A DNA stretch of 64,000 nt from Dermatophagoides farinae (GCF_024713945.1 NC_134683.1:746501-810500); one strand, 5' to 3'. Positions 1 through 14,800 are shown, numbered from the stretch's first letter. Numbers and translations: made by a program. Notes: generated by a model from the letters alone, not told the origin.

Positions 1-104
1 AAAAAAAAATAAAGAAAAGATGATGATGATGATGAAAATTTTTGTGTTTCTCTATCATCATCATTATTTGGATAAACATACAAATAATGATTTGAAAATT
101 TTCA

Positions 105-548
105 TTAACGTCTTGGTATGATTGGACCACGACTGCTACCACCAACTGTATTACCTCGTCCACGGCCACGTGCCACTATAATTGATGATAAAATTAGTAA
201 TAATTGTGGAATAATTTATTGAAAAGATTCATTACCTTGTGCACGTAATATGGCCGATTTTCCACGATTAGCTGTTGATCCACCTTTGACCATTTTCTTG
301 AACATTGGTGCATTTTTCAACATATCCGGCAGTATTAGAAAACGAATTTTTGATCCACGAATGAAAACATTTTCCAATTGTGCAACACGACCATCACGAT
401 ATGTAACGGTTATATTGGACATTTGACAATTCATATTATCTTCAGCTTCCACTAATTTTCCACGATAAACTTCGCCCATAATCGTTTCACAGGTAATAAT
501 GTGACCTTCAGCTTCGTGTAATACTTTGATTGGAACACCGATTGACAT
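105..548 (-). CDS. SNRPD3: Small nuclear ribonucleoprotein Sm D3
   Basis: Core Sm-ring protein of spliceosomal U1, U2, U4 and U5 snRNPs, acting in cytoplasmic snRNP assembly and nuclear splicing. Two exons on the minus strand: 548-236, donor GTAATG, then 175-105 after a 60-bp intron ending TATAG. The spliced product is 127 residues; human SmD3 is 126. It starts [16 protein letters not shown], followed by the Sm1 motif ([19 protein letters not shown]) and Sm2 motif ([16 protein letters not shown]). Exon 2 supplies an Arg-Gly rich tail (VARGRGRGN...) ending PRR, which is the region methylated on arginine and bound by SMN in other animals. The first ATG fits the family start exactly. Identity is very secure; the intron was chosen because it joins RAQG to the RG tail in phase. 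Confidence 0.95.
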
Positions 549-2292
549 TTTTTATTTTTGTTGTAAATAAAAATTTAAATTTTTTTGTTGAATTTTGAAA
601 ATCTTTGTGTGCATAACAATACAATATAGCCGCGAATACAAAAACAATGCTCTTTTTTTTCAAGCCGCTATGGAACGCTGCTGTCAAAATAGTTATTATT
701 ATTATTATGGTTAAAATAGTCACCGAAAATTCGAATTGTAACAAAATTGCTGAATTGACAAAAAATCAAAAAGAAAAGAAAAAATTTTTTGGCTTCGATC
801 ATCATTAATATTTGTCGTTATTATCATGGAATTTCTTACTTGATTTGACTTTATCATATATGAACGGAAACAAGTCAAGTGAAAAAAAACGCCTACCAAA
901 TAAAAAAAAATTTCATTTCATCATCAAAAAAAAAAATCCTGATACAATGTTGATCAGATGATAATGATTAATGAATGATTCGTGATATGTTCGTGATACT
1001 CCAATTGACTTTGAATGTAACCAATTGTATTGACTACTGGATTCGTGAATAAAGTTTTTTACCATAAATGGCAAACAACAACAGCCATGGAAAAGGAAAA
1101 GAATCGAATTTCGAAATCTGATTACCAATTGATCATGATGATGATGATAATGATCAATCGATCATCATTAGTGTTCATTTCATTAGCCTCAATAAAACAA
1201 AGTATTGCAGAAAAAGGAACCTAACAATGACAACGACGACGACAAAAAAAATATCGATTTAATGGACGATGTGACAAGTCATCTCATCGATTCATTATAT
1301 AGAGAATCTTTCAACCTTGAAATTCAAGAAACGTTGCATTTTTTAAATTCCATTACAAATGGTTATTTCATCCGAATTCGGATTCATTTTTTTTCACATC
1401 CAAATGGCTATAGAAACAAAAACTATTGATCAATCTGACTATAAATGTCAATGTTCAACAACAATAGATTAAAAACAACAAAACCATTTTTTTGTGTTGT
1501 TTGATGAAAATCAAATTATGTAAATTGCTTGATTATAACAACAACAACAACTACTACCTTTACATTTATCAAATGGGAATCACGTATCCACATCAAGCAA
1601 ATATGTTCAATTCCAATACACAACAGATCAATTTATTCTGTGTGTGTGTGTGTATGAATTTCCATAATTCGGTCATATGAAAACATTATGAATATGGAAA
1701 ATCATGACAGAATAAAAAGTGGCTAAAAATATCGTCCCGGTGAAGAGAAAAAAAATCCAAAGCAATTATGTAAACAGAGAAAATTTCAAAAGTTTCAATT
1801 CCCAAACTTCATCATCATTATCATTTGTATACAAGCTGAAATTATGATAATATGTATCTCATCATCATCATCATCATCATCATTACGGAAATGTTAACGA
1901 CAAACAAAAACCATTTTCATTATTATTATAATGAACTTGAGATTCATTATAATATAATCAAATGGCCGATTGTTTGGAAAATAATCAACAAATCATTCAT
2001 ACAGTAGCACAAAACATCATTACCATTTTGAACAATCGACTAAATGAAATGTTTTTTTTTTGTTCTCTCGATGATGTTTTTGTCTTTGTATCCATGTAAG
2101 TTTGTTTTTGTTTTTGTTTTAATTCGGAAATTCCGGTTTCCGGGAAACATTTTTTTTTCAATTCCCTTTGAGGGACTACACACACATGCATGTATTTATT
2201 TTCATTTCTATAGAATAAACAGAAAAAAGAATTTCATATGATACAAACAACAAGCTAATATTTATTATAGTCATTTTTGTCAAACATGCATG

Positions 2293-2317
2293 CACACACA
2301 CACACACACACACACAA
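2293..2317. repeat. (CA)n microsatellite
   Basis: Uninterrupted CA dinucleotide run of about 12 units, followed by GAT repeats. Confidence 0.95.
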
Positions 2318-3422
2318 TGATGATGATGACAAAATTTTCCAATTCATGTGTCTAACATAATTCTTAATTAATCAAATAATAATAATTTAGTCATATGCAT
2401 GAATTTGCCAGAGAAAAAAAAATCTATCGTAAATCATGTAGTTTTTTTTTATTTGAAATGAAATTTTGACCAAATTTTTCCAACAACAGTGAAAATAGTT
2501 GGAAAAATTTGCCGAATGGTTTATAGTTGATTTATTGTGGTCATTCATATATAATAGCAACCACCAAAGATAATCATCATCATTATTATTATTATTATCC
2601 GATGAGTTTCATAGTCATGGTTCATTATCATAATGATGATGATGATCTTGATGATTATCTTTTTGATCCATTTGGATTGTAGAAACTAGAAAAATTATTC
2701 ATCAACATAAAACACAGCAAAAAAAAAAAAAACCGAACCAGAATTTATTTTCATGGTTGGTTGACCATCACAATAAATGGTCATTCGGTTTATTCTCTCT
2801 TTCTCTCTCTCATTCGTTTTTTTATGTCATTACAAAAATTGGATCAATCGAATTTTTTTCTGGGTAATTATCAAAATTGAATTTGTGTCATTCCGTTGTG
2901 GTGGTCGGTTGATATTAATCAAATTCATTCCTGTTGGTTTTCGGCTAATCGAATTCAATTTATCGTTACTCAATGTGGTCATCTGATTTCATTGATTCAA
3001 ATTTTTTTTTGTCACACAATAAAAAAAAATTTACATCCAAATTCACTTTTGATTTTGATTAATTGATTGATTGATAGATTGAAATGTTAGCAATTCTGTA
3101 TGTGTGGTTATCGTTATGGTTTCCCTGCAATAATGACATTTTTCTCATAAATTCCAGCCAGTAACACACACACACATACACATAAACAGGTAAACATTTG
3201 ATTAATGACAATGATGATGTAATTTGTGATTCTATAGAATATATTGAATGAAATTCTGTAGATTCCAATCATTAAAAAAAATGCTACAACACATAGATTA
3301 TATATATAATAAACACGGACACACAGGTAAAGAATTCTCTTTTTTATTATTTGAATTACACTAGGTTCCACTATTTTCCATGACCAAAAAATAAAATGGA
3401 CATGAAATATAGACTGTGAATT

Positions 3423-3567
3423 TGTGTGTGTGTGTGTGTGTGTGAAACTTTTAGTTTTGTTCCATGATATAATCTATTTGTTGGATGTGTTCATACTTCT
3501 TGTATGTGTGTGTGTGTGTGATAACAACAATGACACGCAATGAAACACACACACACACACACACACA
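3423..3567. repeat. Cluster of (GT)n and (CA)n microsatellites
   Basis: GT run at 3423-3444, a shorter GT run near 3504-3520 and a CA run at 3545-3567. The opposite-phase GT and CA runs could pair as a hairpin in single-stranded DNA or RNA. Confidence 0.9.
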
Positions 3568-5191
3568 TATACCGATAAAAAAAACTCATAATCCTGAGTT
3601 ATTTCTAAACAAAACCACAATGTTTAATATAACAATGTGTTTGCGTGTGTGTGTGTGTATGTATGGACAAGAACAATAGCAAAAAAAAAAAATTTTGAAA
3701 CCAAAAGAAAAAAAATGGACCAGCCTTATGAGAGTTTCAAAATGAATGAATGAATGATAAAAAAACAAAAAAAAACCAAAATATTTGAGGTAAAATAAAG
3801 ACCAAGAATTGAGAGAGTATGTTCTGGAATTGGGTTTCTCGGTCGGTCGGTTTGAATCATCATCATCATCATCATCATCAACACAAGAATCTATCCATTC
3901 ATGAATAAATTCGAATGATTCACCTTCTATATCATCAAGATTGCTATTACTATATATTATTGAGGATTAACAGTTTCCATTCCAGTGGTAGTAGTATTAG
4001 TAGTAATGGTAGCAGTAATATTCATAAAAGAATATTCTTTACATTTGATTTATAAAAAAATTATACTTAACCACTACTTAACTTATACTAACGAACAACA
4101 GAAAAAAACATGCATTTGCAATACTATCCCTTTTTCACCGGATACTCAGAATATTCCCGATTCCACATCTACACACATATATTATATTAACTATATATAT
4201 TTCTAATATGCCACTACTTTGTTTCATGTTTTTTTTCTATAAACAGAATTTCTATCAAATTCTATTTGCGTGCATACGATTCTTGGACCAAGTCTGTCTG
4301 TTTGTTGTAAATCGTTCGATTTTTTTTCTCTTTCTCTCTATGTTTTTATGTGTGGTATGTTTATGTTGTTCGTTTTTTTTTCTACTCTTCTTCTACTTAC
4401 CATCATCATCGTCATCATCAAACATCAACATTATCATCATCATCATCATCATCATCATCATCGTTTTTAAGAATCATCCTCTTGAAGAATTTTTTTTTTC
4501 GTTTTGCTCATTTTTCCCATATCATACATCCGGTTTTTTTCTTATTCTTCTTCACTCCACTTCATTATCTACAATTATCAAATTCAAAAGAGTGAAAAAA
4601 ATGAATTCCAATGATGATAATATAATGTGTGTGTGTGTGTGTGTTTGGGTTTGTTTGTTGATTACATAGCTTTGATTTGATAGTCTTTGAAAATTGCCAA
4701 ACAGCAATATTCATTCTACATCGATTCATCAATGATGATAATTCTATTAGTGATGTGTAAACTAATCTGATTTAGATTGATTGGATGAATATTTGCCTGT
4801 GTATCAACCTTAATATATTAGGTTCAGATTAATTAATTAGTGTAATCAATCGAATTATTTGGATATCATCATTACATTTTGATAACGATGACTTAATTAT
4901 CAATCATTGTGTGTGTGTTTGTGTTTGAACACAATATTCATTCATCATAATCGATGACATCGAAATAATAGAATCCAATCAAATTGATCAACAAAAAAAA
5001 AATTTTTTTATTCAGGTCAACTGTTTTTCTTGTGTCTGTTAATTTTAACATCCCAAAAAAGGTAAGAATATTATTTTTTTTTATATTTTAATAAAGGTTA
5101 TTCTGGTGCAACATCATCATCATCATCATCATCTTTATTTGATCGTAGATGATAGAATAAATTCATTCACATTGTTTAGCTTGAATATGTT

Positions 5192-5198
<7 letters not shown>

Positions 5199-5228
<30 letters not shown>
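5199..5228. repeat. (GT)n microsatellite
   Basis: About 15 uninterrupted GT units. Confidence 0.95.
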
Positions 5229-5229
<1 letters not shown>

Positions 5230-8019
5230 AATTTCCGTGGCATCGGAATATATAAATATTATAATTTTTTTCTTATTTTTTTTCGTCATCATCGTCATCG
5301 ACCTCGTTTTGGAAACGATAATTCGACAAAACAACGTCGATGGTCGAGGTTAATAATGACGTATGAACTATGATCATCATCATCATCATCGCCATAGCCA
5401 TTTATTCATTCGACAATGACACTGATGTTCAGGATGATGATAAATATGGAAGAAAAAACGCCCACACATACAAAAATAACAATTTGATTTGAACTTTAAA
5501 AAAAGACAGCAATAGAAAAAAAACAAATGTCGATTGAACGGGATTTTTTTTTTGTTTCATTCTATTTTTATTTTATTTTTTGCTACAAACAAAAATCTAT
5601 CAATTAACGGACAATGGAATCAATCGAATCAATCGAATCTTTTTTTTTGGCTTTTATTGTCCACAAAATTGTTATTCAAATTGATTGATTGATATGTGTG
5701 TGTGTTTGTGTGTTCATGTCGATACATTCACAATGTTCTTTATGGATCGATTGATGAAATTCAATTTAAATCGTATCGAATCGAATCGAATCGAATGCAA
5801 ATTGAAAAACAAAATAATCAATCAAACAGAACAAATAAAATAAAAAATAGATGAAAGAGAAATAATTGCTACATTTAAAAAAAAACTTGAACAATCTCTC
5901 TCTCTTTTTCTCATGTTCATTCTGTGAACAATCTTCGTCATCATATATAAAAACGAATTAATGATCGTAAAAAATATAATATATGAAAAATGAATATTAT
6001 TACATCTTTTTATTTCTTCTCTTATCTTTATACTACGAAAAGAAGAATAATGAACAAGAATTCAATTCTTGATTCTATGCAATTTATTTGTTTTCTGTTC
6101 CATGTTTAATGGCATATTCATTCATTCATTCATTCATTGTAACAACAGCAGCAACAAAAATCATATAAATGTAGCAATAAAATAATAAATAATAATGACA
6201 ATAACAATAATTTTTTTGTCTGTCTGTCTGTTTGTTTGTTTGTTTGAATGCAAAAAATAAAAAACAAATAAAATGCAAAGCTAAAAGCAAAATGAATGAA
6301 TGAATGAATATTTCAAACATATGAAAGCTTTACAAAACTTGACATATTTTCATTTTTTTTTTGTTGTTCAGAAATGAGAAAAACAACTAAGATTGAATGA
6401 TGATTATGAGAATCCTTTTAAATTTCAAAAACATCATTGATCCTCAAAACGGATTCTTTTGAATATACAAATCAACCAATACAGTGTGGAGATGGAATCG
6501 TTTTTTTTCTGTTTTGTTTTGTCGAAAATCAGTTGAGACAACAAAAAAAAAAACAAAAACCAAATTATGATTTTTTTCTCTCTCTTCTAAAAAACAACAA
6601 CAACAAACATATTTTGGCCATTCATTTGTGTGATGGTTATATATTTTATTTTTGGGTTTTCTTTTTTTTCCCATATTTATATATCTATATACACTAATTG
6701 TGAAATGATGAATGTTTTTTTTTTGCTTGTGATGAGAAACAAAATATTGATGCTGATGCTGGTGGTGGTGGTGGTGGTGGTTGTTACCGAAAATAAAACC
6801 ACAGAGAGAGAAAGAAAAACAATTCTTATGTTTCTATCTTTAGAGAATCTTCTTCATCATCATCATTTTCCCGCTACACACACACACAGACTATAAACAT
6901 TCTAAATATCAATTTAATATGTGTGTGTGTGTGTGTTTTTTATTTGAATTGAGTGAATCCTCAAAGCTGTGCTGGCTATTGCTAATGACTGTGATGACTG
7001 TGTGTGTTTGAATATGAATGATGTAATTGATACATAACAAAATTGCCTGGGTACCGGTTTTTTTTGTTTTCTTTCTCATGAAATATGGTCTAAAAAACTA
7101 GCATTTTTTTTATTTGTTTAGCCATTATGCATCCATAGTTTGAATGAATTTTCGTAGAATTTTTTTTTTGTTCCTGGAACGGGAACTTCTCTCTGTCATG
7201 TGTTTGCGTGTTTTTCTTGTTGTTGCTGGTGATGATGAATCAAGTTTATTCACAAATGTACGCAATGATGTCTTGTGAAACTTTTTTTTTTTGCCTGTTT
7301 TTTATTTTGTTTTTACATGCAACACGAAATATTATCATCATCATCATCATCATTAATTTATTAAAGATGATGTTGTTGTTGGTTGGTTTAAAAAAAAAAA
7401 ATTCATTTTCCGTTCCAAATTCAAATATATTCAATCAACATTGTTGTTTTTTATTCGTTTGGGTGAAACACACACACCCACACAACAGCAACAATGTGAC
7501 GTCAACAATTTTAATGAATTGAAACTTTTTTTTGTTGGTAGTTCGACAAACCTTTTTTTAAAAAAAAAAATCCGTTGCTCATCATCATCATTGTCGTCGT
7601 TGTTGTTGTTGTTCCAATCCGATTATATTTTAGATACAATTCGTTCATCATCATCATTCATGAATGTTTTGTGTCTTATTCAAGATTCTTCTGCTTCTTT
7701 TTTTTTGGATATTTTAATTTTAAATGTCAAAACCGACTTTTTTTTGGAAAGCTCGTCGATGGTGGTGTTGGTGGAACTTCGATCGATTCATTTTATCGAT
7801 TAGTGAAAGTGAAATGAAATTAGGTTTTTTTGTCATATTTTTTGAACAAAATACTCTAAATGATGATGATGATGATGATGATTATGGATGATGACCTTGA
7901 CTGCGTTTGCGTTTTCGTTTTTTATTTTGTTCAGAATTTTTCTTTTTAATCACTATTTTTCTTCGATTTTTTTTTCTTTCTATTCCACACACTTTAGAAC
8001 TTGAGAAAAAAAAATTTCC

Positions 8020-8020
<1 letters not shown>

Positions 8021-8053
<33 letters not shown>
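8021..8053. repeat. (CT)n microsatellite
   Basis: About 16 CT units, 0.8 kb upstream of the first slo coding exon. CT/GA runs can act as GAGA-type sites in arthropod promoters; that role is speculation here. Confidence 0.95.
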
Positions 8054-8055
<2 letters not shown>

Positions 8056-8840
8056 TCTTTGGATTGATTTTTTCTTCATTTCTTTACCACACACATAACG
8101 AAAATTCCATTTGTTTGGTTGGTTGGCTGGATGGATGGATGGTTAATTTCAGCAAAAAAAAAAGATACCGAAATGAAATGAAATCAGATTGATTGGAAAA
8201 TCTAATAATCAAATTCATTCGAGAATTGGAATTTTTTTTTCATTTTAAATTGAATATATAAGCCCAATGGATGCTCAATGTTATTGTCTCTCGTCATCAT
8301 CGTCATCACATCTCATATTCCTCATCATTACTTCTAAACAAAAACAGTTCTCTGGGACACACTATTCAATATGATCGATTGATTTTAATCAATTAATTAA
8401 TTCAAAGTGGACATATCCTAAACGATAGAAAAAGTGGTAAAAAAACATCATCATCATCATCATCATTAACAACCTCTCTACATGTGTGTCTTATCTTTGA
8501 TCATTTTTTTTTCTTGTTCTAATTTCAAAAAAGTGGCTGGAAAGATAAGAATTTTTTTTTTTTTTTTGGTTGTGAATTCATTCAATGACATCATCAGCGA
8601 AAAATATTACCTACGATTTACCAAAAATGAAAAAAACATGCCATCAACATTTGCAAGAGCTTGTTCCATTATATTGAAACCATTGTTTTGTTCCACCACC
8701 ACCACTACCATCATCAACAACAACAACAGCATTGAATTAAGATGTTTATTTGGTGTGTTTGAATTCTTAACAAACAAACAAAAAACAAGACAATTGTGTG
8801 TGTAGGTGTGTGTGTGTAACATATAATAAACAATTATAAA

Positions 8841-11800
8841 ATGTTACTACTTGCCTATTCTGAATATGATCTATATCGTGATGGCCAAATACCTGGCCGT
8901 GTTGGTCCATTACCAACATATTCACCGGATGAAGCTGCTTGTCTTAAAGATCGTAAATGGTGGGCATTCTTATTGTCCAGTATATTTACATTTTTAGCCG
9001 GAATTTTTATTGTTTTAATATATCGATTTTTTGAATTCATATTCTCTGGTGTATTATTTGGTTCATCATCATCATCACAACAACAACAACAATCCGGTGG
9101 ACAAGGTCCCGGTAATAAACAACAACAACAACAACAGCAACAACAACAAGGTCATCATGGTGGCAATAAAGATTTATTATTAGAATCATCATCATGTGAT
9201 CTTAAAGATCTCAAATCACATAGCCTAACCGATTCACAACCATTAATACAACAAGAATTAGGATGGATGACCGAAGCAAAAGATTGGGCCGGTGAATTAA
9301 TATCCGGCCAATCTACTACTGGCCGTATATTGGTCGTACTTGTATTCCTATTATCAATTGCATCATTAGTTATCTATTTTTTGGATGCATCCAAGTAAGT
9401 GGGCGATGGAAATGATTTTTTTTTTTTTTTTTTTGGTTTCACCATGAATGAAAACTTTGATAGAATTTTCTTACCAATTCCTTAGCCCGAAAAAAAAAAT
9501 TAAAAATAGAACAATATAATGTCCATGTAGTGTTGAAAACAAATCAAACTAATAATATCTATTCTATCTCTCTCTTTCTCTATTTTTTTTTCTTTCTAAA
9601 CATTCAATTTATAACAACTTTTGATTGGAAACTTTTTTTTTTTTTGGTTTCCATCCACCTACACACCTACCTACCTACACACCGATTTCCATTGAATGAA
9701 AACTTTTCTTCCTTTTGCTTATTTTTCAAATATAATAACAGTACTGGTCCACCTGGTGCTGGGTAATTATTCAAATAATCCACATAAACACAAACATGCG
9801 CACACATAATGCCTTGATTTATCATTGATCATTTTTTCTTTCTATTTTTTTCGTTTGTTTATTTCTTTCTCTCTTTGTTTGTTTGTTTGTTTTTTCGTTT
9901 CCTTTTTTTTCCTACTACAACACCTTCCTGTACACCTTCCTTTTATTGTTTGTGTCATTTGTTTTTTTTTATTATAAAAATCACTACCACCAAATTTTCT
10001 TCTTTACACATTTTTAATCCACAAACAACGTATCCATCCAACAAAAAAAAAAATTAATTACAAAACATCATTCATTCTCATCAAATTATACAATACACAC
10101 AGTGATAGTGTTGAAAAATGTCAGAAATGGAATGAAAATCCAACACAACAAGTGGATCTGGCATTGAACATCTTTTTTATGGTTTATTTTTTTATACGAG
10201 TAAGTTTTTCTTTTAGTCCAAAAAAAAAAAAAAATTTTTTTTTTTTTGTAATCGAATTTTTTGCTTTTTTATTTTCACAGTTTATAGCTGCTTCCGATAA
10301 ACTTTGGTTCATGTTAGAGCTTTATTCATTTGTCGATTATTTCACTATTCCACCGTCGTTTGTGTCAATATATGTGGATCGTACTTGGATTGGTAAGTGT
10401 AAAACTGATTTTTTTTCCGATGAAAACCCCTTTTTTTCTTTTCCCAGAAAAACAAAAACAAGTGAGAATAATCGACGAACAGGAAAAAAAATCAATAGAA
10501 TTAGCATTAGGCCAAGAATAATAAAATGAATGTATGAATCCCAGTCTGAAACTTTTTTTGCACACGAAAACTGGTGATAATTCAAAATGTTGAAATTTGT
10601 TTTGTTTTCTCATTGTTCAATTGTAATCCAAATATTTATTTTTCATTTCATTTTAGTTTGTTTTTTTTATCGAGCAAACGGCAAAAAATGAATTTTTCAT
10701 TGTAATTCATTCATGTTTCTTTTTTTATGTAAATAATGATGATGGTGATGGTGATGATTATTTTCTCGCTCACTCACTCAATCTTTTGACAAATAGAAAA
10801 AAATTCGATCATCATCACCACCGCCCATACACAAACACACGCAGACAGACATTTATTGTGAAATAGAATTTTGAATGTGAATTGTCATTGTGTCAGTTTT
10901 GTCAAGTTTTTTTTTATTAATTTTTCTTCGTCTTTTTTTTGTTTCATTTATTTTTTTAAAAAAAATAATGTGCAAGGTTTACGTTTTTTACGTGCACTAC
11001 GTTTAATGTCATTTCCAGATATATTACAATATCTAAATGTATTGAAAACATCATCATCGATACGTTTAGCTCAATTAGTATCGATTGTAGTGTCGGTCTG
11101 GTTGACGGCAGCCGGTCTCATACATTTGGTATGTGAAAAATGTTTTTTTTTCATCCTTTTATTGAATTTTTGTTGTTGTTGTTGTTGTTTAATTTCAATA
11201 CGTTTCTTCCAGCTCGAAAATTCTGGTGATCCATTAAATTTTGATAATGGCCATTTCATATCCTATTGGGAATGTGTATATTTTCTCATTGTTACCATGT
11301 CAACTGTAAGTGTTTCTTTTATTTAAATGTAAATCAATCAATCGATAATTTTTTAAATTTCATTTTCAAGGTCGGATATGGTGATATACATTGCACAACA
11401 ACATTGGGTCGTACATTTATTGTTTTATTTATTCTCGTTGGTTTGGTAAGTTATTTATGGATAATTATCTATGCAATGATCGTAGCTAAATTTATATATT
11501 TGATTGATTGATGATAAAAGGCCGTATTTGCATCATTGGTACCCGAAATAACTGAACTAGTTGGCCATCCATCTAAATATGCGGGAAATTATCAGAAAAA
11601 TCCAGCCAAAAAGTATGATTTTTAATGAAAAATTTTTTTTGATCGATGAAAGTATCTTGTTTTTTTTTGCGTATAGGCATATCGTTGTCTGTGGTCATAT
11701 CACATATGAAAGTGTAAGCCATTTTCTAAAAGATTTTCTACACGAAGATCGTGAAGATGTTGATGTTGAAGTTGTATTTCTGCATCGAAAACCACCGGAT

Positions 11801-14800
11801 CTGGAACTAGAAGGTCTGATTAAACGACATTTTACAACCGTAGCATTTTTCCAAGGTTCCGTAATGAATCCAATCGATTTGAATCGTGTCAAAGTACATG
11901 AAGCTGATGCATGTCTTGTATTATCGAATAAATATTGTCAAGATCCAGATGCAGAAGATGCGGCAAATATAATGCGTGTTATTTCAATAAAAAATTATAG
12001 CGATGATATTCGTGTCATCATTCAGCTAATGCAATATCATAATAAAGCCTATCTATTGAATATACCATCATGGAATTGGAAACGTGGTGATGATGTTATC
12101 TGTGTTAGTGAATTAAAATTAGGCTTTATTGCTCAATCATGTTTAGCTCCTGGTTTCAGTACAATGATGGCCAATCTATTTGCAATGCGTTCATTTAAAA
12201 CGGTTAGTTTTTTTTTCTAATTTTGTTGAAATTTTTATTTGTTCTAATTTTTTTTCTCATCAATCAATAGTCACCGGATACACCGCAATGGCAAAATGAT
12301 TATCTTTGTGGTACCGGTATGGAAATGTATACGGAAAATCTGAGCACAGCATTCGTTGCAATGACATTTGCTCAAGCAACAGAATTATGTTTTGTTAAAT
12401 TAAAATTATTATTATTAGCTATTGAAGTGAATAATGAAGATGGCCAAACACAGATTGTGATCAATCCAAAAGGTACTATCCGTATACAGCAAAATACACA
12501 AGGATTTTTTATTGCACAAAGTGCCGATGAAGTTAAACGGTAAATTTACATAACTGGATTGGATTTGATTGATCGACAAATTTAATTTCAATTTCCAATT
12601 TTTTTTCTGTTTCTAGGGCACTTTGGTTCTGTAAAAATTGTCACGAAGATGTTAAAGATGAAAAATTGATTCGTAAATGTAAATGTAAAAATTGTAAGTT
12701 TCAAATATCTACAAGATCAAAAAAAACCCATTAGTTTTACCAGTGTTTACTATGAAAAATCAGTGGCAATTTTATTTCAACAACCAGAAAAAAAACTTTT
12801 TTCCAGTTGAATATATATAATCGTTGTAAATTTTTCTTTACGCCTGTTCATTTGTTTTTTGTTTCATCTTCAATTTTTGTCCACCATTTTTTTCATTTTA
12901 TGTTTATGTTTTTTTTTGCATGATGATAAATATGTTTTGTGTTTTGGTTTGTTTACCATCGTTTATTGAGAGAAAACTTTTTTTTTTGCTTTCTTTATTT
13001 TTATTATTATCGTCCAAGTTTTGCTTTCATAAAGTTGTGTAAAGTTTTGGTCGTCATTGTCGTTTTTTTTGTTTTTGTTTTGTATGTTTCATCCCCATAA
13101 TTCTTTTGTAGGGAGAGATTCTGATTCTGATTCCTAATCTCTCAAATTTCAATTGTCTATCTAATCGGATTCTATTCTTGATAGAATTCCTTGGTTGTCG
13201 TGTTTTCTTGCATGAATCTTTCTGTGTTTTTTTTTTGTTTTTTTTCATTATCAAATTCCAACATTGATAGATAAAGTCAATCGATTTTATTCCACACCAC
13301 ACACATTTCATTAAAGCATCAAATTTTTTTCTCTCTTTCTTTTTCTTTGTATCATGAAATTCTGCCACTGCTGCTGCTGCTGCTTCCATGGTTTCTTTGG
13401 GCTTATATTACCATAAAAATGTCATTGCTTAAAAAAAAATCAACCACAAAAAAAAATATTCTCTGGTTATCTACCCACCCGTTCAAAAACAACCGAATTC
13501 CATCATTTCTCTTTATTCCATATATCTATGTGTGTGTGTGTGCTTTGCTTGTGTTTTTTCATGTGATTTATCCATTTATCCATCCATCCATCCATTCATC
13601 CAGTGGGCGCAATATTCAAAAAAGGCGTTCGTGTTGTACAAGCGGTCAATAGTAATGTTATTAATCGTCATTCAAATACGATTACCACAAGATTATTGGA
13701 TTCTACTGATCATCGTTCGTATTTTGTTTTATTCATATTTATTACTTCCACATTTTTTTTCTCTCTGTGTGCTTTATTTATGGTGCCATATATTCTTTTT
13801 TTTTTGTTTTTTCGTTCATCTAAATTTATTGTTATCGTTTTTTTTTGTGTTTTGAAAATTTTCCATCTTTTTTTTCCCCCCACACTCCAGTCTCTTTTAT
13901 TCCCATCTTTCGATCAATTTTTCATTTGTCCCAATAATTTTTCTGTGTGTGTGTGTGTGTGTGTGCGTGTGTGTTTGAACAACAAGAATTTCTGAATGAA
14001 AAGTGAAAAAAGACACTAATCGATGATCCATTAAAAAAAGTCAATTTAGAAACTTTTTCTTGATCCAAAACAAACAACAGGCACCAGTTAGATGATGAAT
14101 ATTTTTTTTCAATTTTTTATTTTTTTAAATTTAAATTTTAAAAATTTTTCTCTTTCACTTTAACTAATCGCTAATCGAATTGAATTAAATTACACAAACA
14201 AACAAACAAAAACATCAACATAATAATAATAGACATATTAATAGATGAATCATGTCATCTAATCGATATGAACAATCATCAAATCGATAATAATTGTCAT
14301 CAACGTATCGATAGTATTAGTAGTAATGATCAGTCATCATTACAACCACAAGATACTAGTGGCGGCGGTAATCATCATCATCATCGTCATCATCATCATC
14401 GACAACAACTACAACAATTACAAAGTTCAAATTTAATGGCCACCACCACTTCACGTAGTACAAGTAATATTCCTGGTTTATTATTATCAAAAAATTCTGC
14501 AACACCACCAACATCATCATCAACAACAACAACGTCGTTTATTAATTCAAATAATAATTTATCATTGATGAATATAACGACAAATCTTTCAATTATTGAT
14601 AGTAGTAGTAGTAGTATGATGATGATGAATAGTCCACAATCACAATGTTCAACAACAGCAACAACAATTTTACCGAAATTATCAAGAAAATTTCGAGGTA
14701 AAACTTTTTTTTTGTTTCACAATATAGTAGGTTAATTATTTGTTCTTGTGCTGTTTTATGGTTGTTGTTGTTGTTGTTGTTGTTGGCACATTTTTTTTCA

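Larger units (their letters stand above)
549..8840. other. Long non-coding stretch upstream of slo
   Basis: No coding exon can be supported in these 8.3 kb. All open frames are low-complexity translations of (GATn), (CAn), poly-T or poly-A tracts, none with a recognisable domain. The right part must contain the promoter and 5' leader of slo, and possibly alternative first exons that cannot be recognised from sequence. The left end holds the SmD3 promoter. Confidence 0.6.

Noticed and set aside
4208-4669. 153-codon plus-strand open frame
   Set aside because: It is almost entirely Phe, Ile, Ser and Val from poly-T and (ATC)n tracts; no domain, no splice support.
13604-13995. Open frame reading through slo exon 11 into the intron
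   Set aside because: After about 38 codons it becomes poly-Phe/Val from intron poly-T; the true donor is more likely at 13652.
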